64,000 bases of DNA from Sclerodactyla briareus (Eukaryota > Echinodermata > Holothuroidea > Dendrochirotida > Sclerodactylidae). Where the stretch lies: contig JAODTK010000577.1 of the NCBI GenBank assembly GCA_026419785.1, forward strand, positions 360,501-424,500. Direction: 5' to 3'. The notes beneath the pieces are model-generated. The model had not been told where the DNA came from. It did no database searches and was given only the letters and a program-made list of their open reading frames with translations. This document shows positions 60,180 through 64,000 of this stretch, piece after piece; positions within the stretch are counted from its first letter, which is position 1, and every line of letters begins with the position of its first letter. The translations under genes and the position numbers were made by a program.

Positions 60180-62080
60180 GTTCAGGTTGGCGAGCGAGAG
60201 TGGGGGTTCTAGTGGGATCCGGAGCAGGGGCCGATGTTTCACATCGCTTCTAATATACTCAGCTTTGTAGCTTCCACTTCACTGAATAGAACAGGCAATT
60301 GGCTACCATCTCCCTCAGAATATGTGGAAGGGAGCATCACAGTTCCGACTGGCAACCTTGCTGACAGTTTTCGTTCCAAGTATTTTGCCGCAATTTTGAA
60401 GATTTTGTTTTTCACTCTGCTAGCGTTGGAAATTGAAACACTGCCTGTAAAATGGAGATTTCTGGGAGATACCTGCAAAGCAAATATGGCCACCAAATAT
60501 TGAACATTTGGCTTCTCGCCACTTTTCGAGGTCAAGATTTTACAAAGGGGAGGGGGACAAACCCTCCCCTTTCGACCCCCCCCAGGACGGGATCACCAAC
60601 GGACAAAATTTGGACCCGTTGAGAACACTGTTATGCAGTTACTAGTACCACTATTTGGCATTGTTTGGGTGGTGTACTAGCTCCACGACGCGAATACTCC
60701 CAGTGCCAGGTATTTCCGCAAAAGGTGCAGGTTAGAGGGAGTACCCACCCTATTTAATAAGAGCGACCGATGAGAGGGATGCCACCTGAGAGTAAACATT
60801 TCCCTCCACAAAGTTTTTTTTTTCTTAAAAAGGAGGTTTAAAAATTGAAAACATAAAAAATGCAGGTTTTTACCTAGGGGTAGGGTGAGGCGCGTGGGGA
60901 AACCTGGACCCCCCGTTGGTGAACTCGTACCCCACGTTCGGGGAAATCCTGGCGCCACCACTGCTTCTTCTCCATTAGTTGTTCCCTTCCCATCTCATTT
61001 CCCTTTTTGCCATCACGAGTTCCTCTCGATTTTGCGTTCACGAGGTAAATAATACAGCCTCGGCCAGCAGCCAACGTCTTGAGGATAGGTGATCGTAGGC
61101 GGCGGAACGGGGAGGGAAGGACTGAACGAAGGGTATAGCATTGCAACACCCGCACTGTGTCTTGTGTCATCAGCCCCACTCGTTCACCTTCCCCAACGCG
61201 ACGAAGGCGTGTATATAGATGCGGTCAAGGCAAGGATTCAGGATGCGTATTGGGGTGTGGGGTCTGAAAGGGAAAACGTATATATATTTGGCGAGGTAGG
61301 TCGATATTTTAGAAAGAAAAATTAGAGACGACCATGAATCTCTAGCAAATCAGGGATTAGGACTCGAAAATGCTCATTAGGAAAGAATTATCATAGAATC
61401 CCAGTTGCGTAATGTGATTGCCCGGTCACCATTCTTGTCGCATTCGTACACATAACTTTGCCATATCGTTGTTGTTCCATTACTGATTGGATGATATTTT
61501 GCCGCTACGGGAACTATGTCTCTATCTCTACAAACCAATTGCAGATGATTCATATACTTTTCGCGTTTGTGCTTCGGCGTGGATCCGCTATTGTAGGCGC
61601 CCATGCCGCATCCCACATCCGCGCCTATGGAACCTTAGCGTACAATCATCATTTGCGTGTTAACTTTCCCCTTTTATACCCCTACAACAAGGACTCCGCC
61701 ATGCGTGTACTCTCGGCACGAAACGTTTGCATTTCCCCCCAAAACGGTATTTGTATTTTAGGACATAATCATGGATCATTCACTGGGCCCGTGTCTGTTT
61801 TTAACAGGAGGTTGTGGAGAGGAAATTGCAGTATAGGCCTACCGTTGGTCGAGCACGTATTAACATGGGCTGACTGCACAGCAAATGGCGTTTTTATGGG
61901 GTAATTGCCGAGCAGAGGATCGTTTCACTAGGTTCAAGGAATAAGGCAATGACTCTTTGGCTGTACCTTAATGTTGGGGTGGGAGGTAATCACACGCAGA
62001 CGGCAATTTGCAAAACGCGTTTGTCCTTCTCGATCCTTGGCTGGGAGGGCACAGGCGAGAAGGCAACATGTTCCATTTTT
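60180..62080. other. Noncoding DNA with two chance-length open frames
   Basis: Plus frame 60,234-60,503 (89 codons) overlaps minus frame 60,239-60,535 (98 codons), and 61,458-61,904 (plus) is 148 codons. No domain is recognised in any of them. AAAGGGGAGGG-GGACAAA-CCCTCCCCTTT is a perfect 11-bp stem at 60,544-60,572. An orphan TGGCGCCACCACTG terminus lies at 60,950-60,963. Confidence 0.4.
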
Positions 62081-62100
62081 TAAATCCTTGGTTGACCCGC

Positions 62101-62170
62101 CGGGAATCGAACCGTTTATCCGGGGGGAAGGCTTTCACCCTGGAATGGACGCTTACCAATGTGCCAACCA
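62101..62170 (-). ncRNA. tRNA-derived SINE head or tRNA pseudogene (pol III A and B boxes)
   Basis: The minus strand has an A-box match, TGGCACATTGG (62,166-62,156), and a full B-box match, GGTTCGATTCCCG (62,113-62,101), about 53 bases apart. This is close to tRNA spacing with a long variable arm. The T-stem and acceptor stem do not pair well, so an intact tRNA gene is unlikely. The downstream minus-strand sequence may be the SINE body. Confidence 0.5.
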
Positions 62171-62189
62171 GCGGTTGTCATGATTTTGC

Positions 62190-62790
62190 GACTGTACAAG
62201 AGGAAACCAACGGTCATACTACCAATGGGTTCAGTTGGGGAACCCAGCAAACAACACCCCATACATAACTTATATAAACAGTGGGTCCTTCAGCATTCGG
62301 TCGCTACCTGCTCGAAAAGATCATGTTATGGTATGGTAAACGGTTAAATTCCGGAAATGCATTCATCTCTAAGCATATAATTCACATGCATCTTACAAGA
62401 CGTTTGCGATTGCGCTTGTCTCACTGATTCGGTTTTACGTAACGTCGTTTGTCATGTTTACTACATAACACAGAACAGCGACAATCCCTGTTGCTGAACA
62501 GACCTTGCCAAGCCATACCAGATCCTGTGGAGAAAACATATTGCGCCACCATTTAATATAGGATGTTATATTCATTAAGTCTGAATAAAGTAGGCGTGGT
62601 CTATACTAAGACTTCAATGGCAACATCTCGGGAGCCGTTCTGACGGTTGGGACGAAGAGGGTTAGCGTGAATTGTTGAGAACATCGGCCTTACATACGGT
62701 TCCGAATGTATTTTAAGGTCCATTTACGTCTGCCCTAAAATTAACCGCTTGCAAAGGCGTTTCATCTTATTAGCAGATATTGTGACAGTC
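62190..62790. other. Noncoding DNA
   Basis: No gene, motif or repeat was recognised. Confidence 0.5.
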
Positions 62791-62796
62791 ACTTGT

Positions 62797-62961
62797 TGCA
62801 GTCCAGTCAAGTCCTCAGTCAGCGAGCTTACAATCAATCAGGTCACAGTCATTCGCTCGGATCCAAGTCAATCCAGTCCAAGTCGAGCTTCAAGTCCAAG
62901 CACGTGCAGTCCATTAGACTTGAATGCAAGTCCACGTCACAAGTCAAGTCACCAGTCACTA
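62797..62961 (+). repeat. Degenerate (C)AAGTC/CAGTC repeat array
   Basis: About seventeen AAGTC or CAGTC pentamers are spread through 165 bases, with spacers of 0-15 bases, ending in GTCACAAGTCAAGTCACC. Confidence 0.75.
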
Positions 62962-62964
62962 TAA

Positions 62965-63780
62965 ATGTATCAACTTTTGTCTTGCGGGATCCCACTGCAT
63001 GGACCGATGGAGTGCGACCGCCTACTTTTTCATATTCCATACCACTCTGAAGCAGCACAAGTGATTCATGTATTGAGGCACCTGTTACCGGAGGACGAAA
63101 ACTGAATATTGAATTGGGGCAGACTGATCATGAAACGGACATCACACCCTTCAAAGCCTTCGTGTGGTCAGTCGTGCCACCATGATCACTTTGTGTGTTA
63201 TTAACCTCCATAGCTCAGAGTCAGTGAGTCTAGATACAGTAACCATTCATGCAAGGATTCTCCCATCTTTCGCTCATCACACATCACTAACCCCAAATTT
63301 CACACGGATTGGGGCAATACATCCCTGGGCGGCGCATCATGGGGGAGGGGGAGGGGGGGGCGGGTACGGGCGTCCCCCACTCTTTCTCGGTTGTGGGGAC
63401 GCAACGCACTTCGCCCCCCCCCCAAGAGAAAAAAAATGAGCCGACGATATTTTGCTGACACTGGTATCTGACATCTCCAGTAGCAACCCGTGCTTGATAC
63501 AAATGCTAATACCAAATGGTCATTTGAGTGAATTTAATGCTGCGCCTATTCGATTTTGCGCGCTACGCGCGCGGGTGTTCATTACAATAAGTGTCGGAAT
63601 TACGATGTTTCCTTGTTCAAACATATTTGTTCCCTGAACAAAATAAATGCCTGAAATTTCTTCCGGGTGTTTTCTTATATCAATCCCTCTTTGCTAAGAC
63701 TAATCATTATACCGCTGGTGTGTTTGCTCCTTCATGGGACTTTGTCGATACCAGTTAGTTAAACTAACAACAAACTAACA
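62965..63780. other. Noncoding DNA with G/C runs
   Basis: GCGCGCTACGCGCGC lies at 63,558-63,572. G-rich DNA lies at 63,341-63,360 and a C-run at 63,413-63,423. No gene was recognised. Confidence 0.5.
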
Positions 63781-63802
63781 TACAACGCTATCTTGAGTGG
63801 AG

Positions 63803-63930
63803 CGGGGGGGGGGGGGAGGTGTCCACCACCTGGCGGGATCTGTGATTTCTTTTTCTTTTTTGGGGGCCCATAAGCCCATCGAAGATTCGGCCATGGGAAC
63901 GCCACAAATTCTTTCAATGATTATGCCAGG
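63803..63930 (-). repeat. Interspersed repeat family R1, minus-strand copy with internal deletion
   Basis: Read on the minus strand it has ATTTGTGGCGTTCCCATGG and TCTTCGATGGG, then jumps to AAATCACAGATCCCGCCAGG and GTGGTGGACACC before a C-run. Order and orientation match the copies at 45.9-47.1 kb, without the roughly 120-150-base middle part. Confidence 0.75.
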
Positions 63931-64000
63931 ATTTAAAATTCAGGTGGAGATAAGTTCATATTCAAGGTTTGTCTTACTTTTTGTGGAAAGTTAACATTTC

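Noticed and set aside
60234-60535. Overlapping open frames on both strands (89 and 98 codons)
   Set aside because: Neither frame shows a known motif. A long frame on both strands at once is compatible with local base composition.
58523-60963. CAGTGGCGGCGCCA and TGGCGCCACCACTG as ends of one 2.4-kb transposon
   Set aside because: The flanking 8-mers do not match (CTTTTAGA against CTTCTTCT), and the left end is better explained as the right end of the 157-bp MITE.
61458-61904. 148-codon plus-strand open frame, the longest in the cleaner region
   Set aside because: No recognisable domain, no convincing splice or start context, and composition like the surrounding noncoding DNA.

Overview
This is a repeat-dominated, gene-poor stretch of a large eukaryotic genome. 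The composition and repeats point to a marine invertebrate deuterostome, most likely an ambulacrarian such as a sea urchin or other echinoderm. The reasons are recurrent TAGGCCTA-type words, arrays built on TGACCT and 'accaagtatgaac' words, an L2/CR1-type LINE ending in GGCGCTATATAAAT, GACA/GATA microsatellites, and short elements carrying poly-G/poly-C tracts. The organism call is inference; no complete host gene is visible.

Layout. Positions 1-17,246 hold two head-to-tail copies of one Ty3/gypsy-type LTR retrotransposon that share a central LTR. The left copy is cut by the window edge and begins inside reverse transcriptase. The right copy (6,391-17,246) has LTRs bounded by TGTA...TACA, then gag, protease, RT, RNase H, integrase, a post-pol region with a third possible ORF, and a GC-rich minisatellite. 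Positions 16,867-23,616 are a direct tandem duplication of about 3.4 kb made of the 3' LTR end plus non-LTR flank. Everything up to about 23.6 kb differs between copies mainly by scattered 1-3 base insertions and deletions in coding and noncoding sequence alike. That pattern fits uncorrected long-read gap filling, so both the apparent ORF damage and the duplications may be partly assembly artefacts.

From about 23.6 kb onward the sequence looks cleaner. It holds one candidate acidic host exon on the minus strand (25,356-25,492, resembling the acidic tract of TFIIA alpha/beta) and a second, Q-rich candidate exon on the same strand (39,673-39,870). Mobile elements here are a minus-strand non-LTR RT tail (32.0-32.56 kb) containing a perfect 60-bp tandem duplication, and a nearly full-length but frame-broken L2/CR1 LINE (35.35-38.91 kb) with recognisable endonuclease and RT motifs. 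Several hAT-like non-autonomous elements follow. The clearest is at 46,231-46,877, with 14-bp perfect inverted termini, a perfect 8-bp target duplication and a matching empty-site paralogue nearby.

The rest is low-copy noncoding DNA, microsatellites (GACA/GATA, ATT), tandem repeats including TGACCT arrays, perfect hairpins and homopolymer G/C tracts. A tRNA-derived SINE-like head lies at 62.10-62.17 kb. No rRNA, intact tRNA gene, CRISPR array or operon is present.
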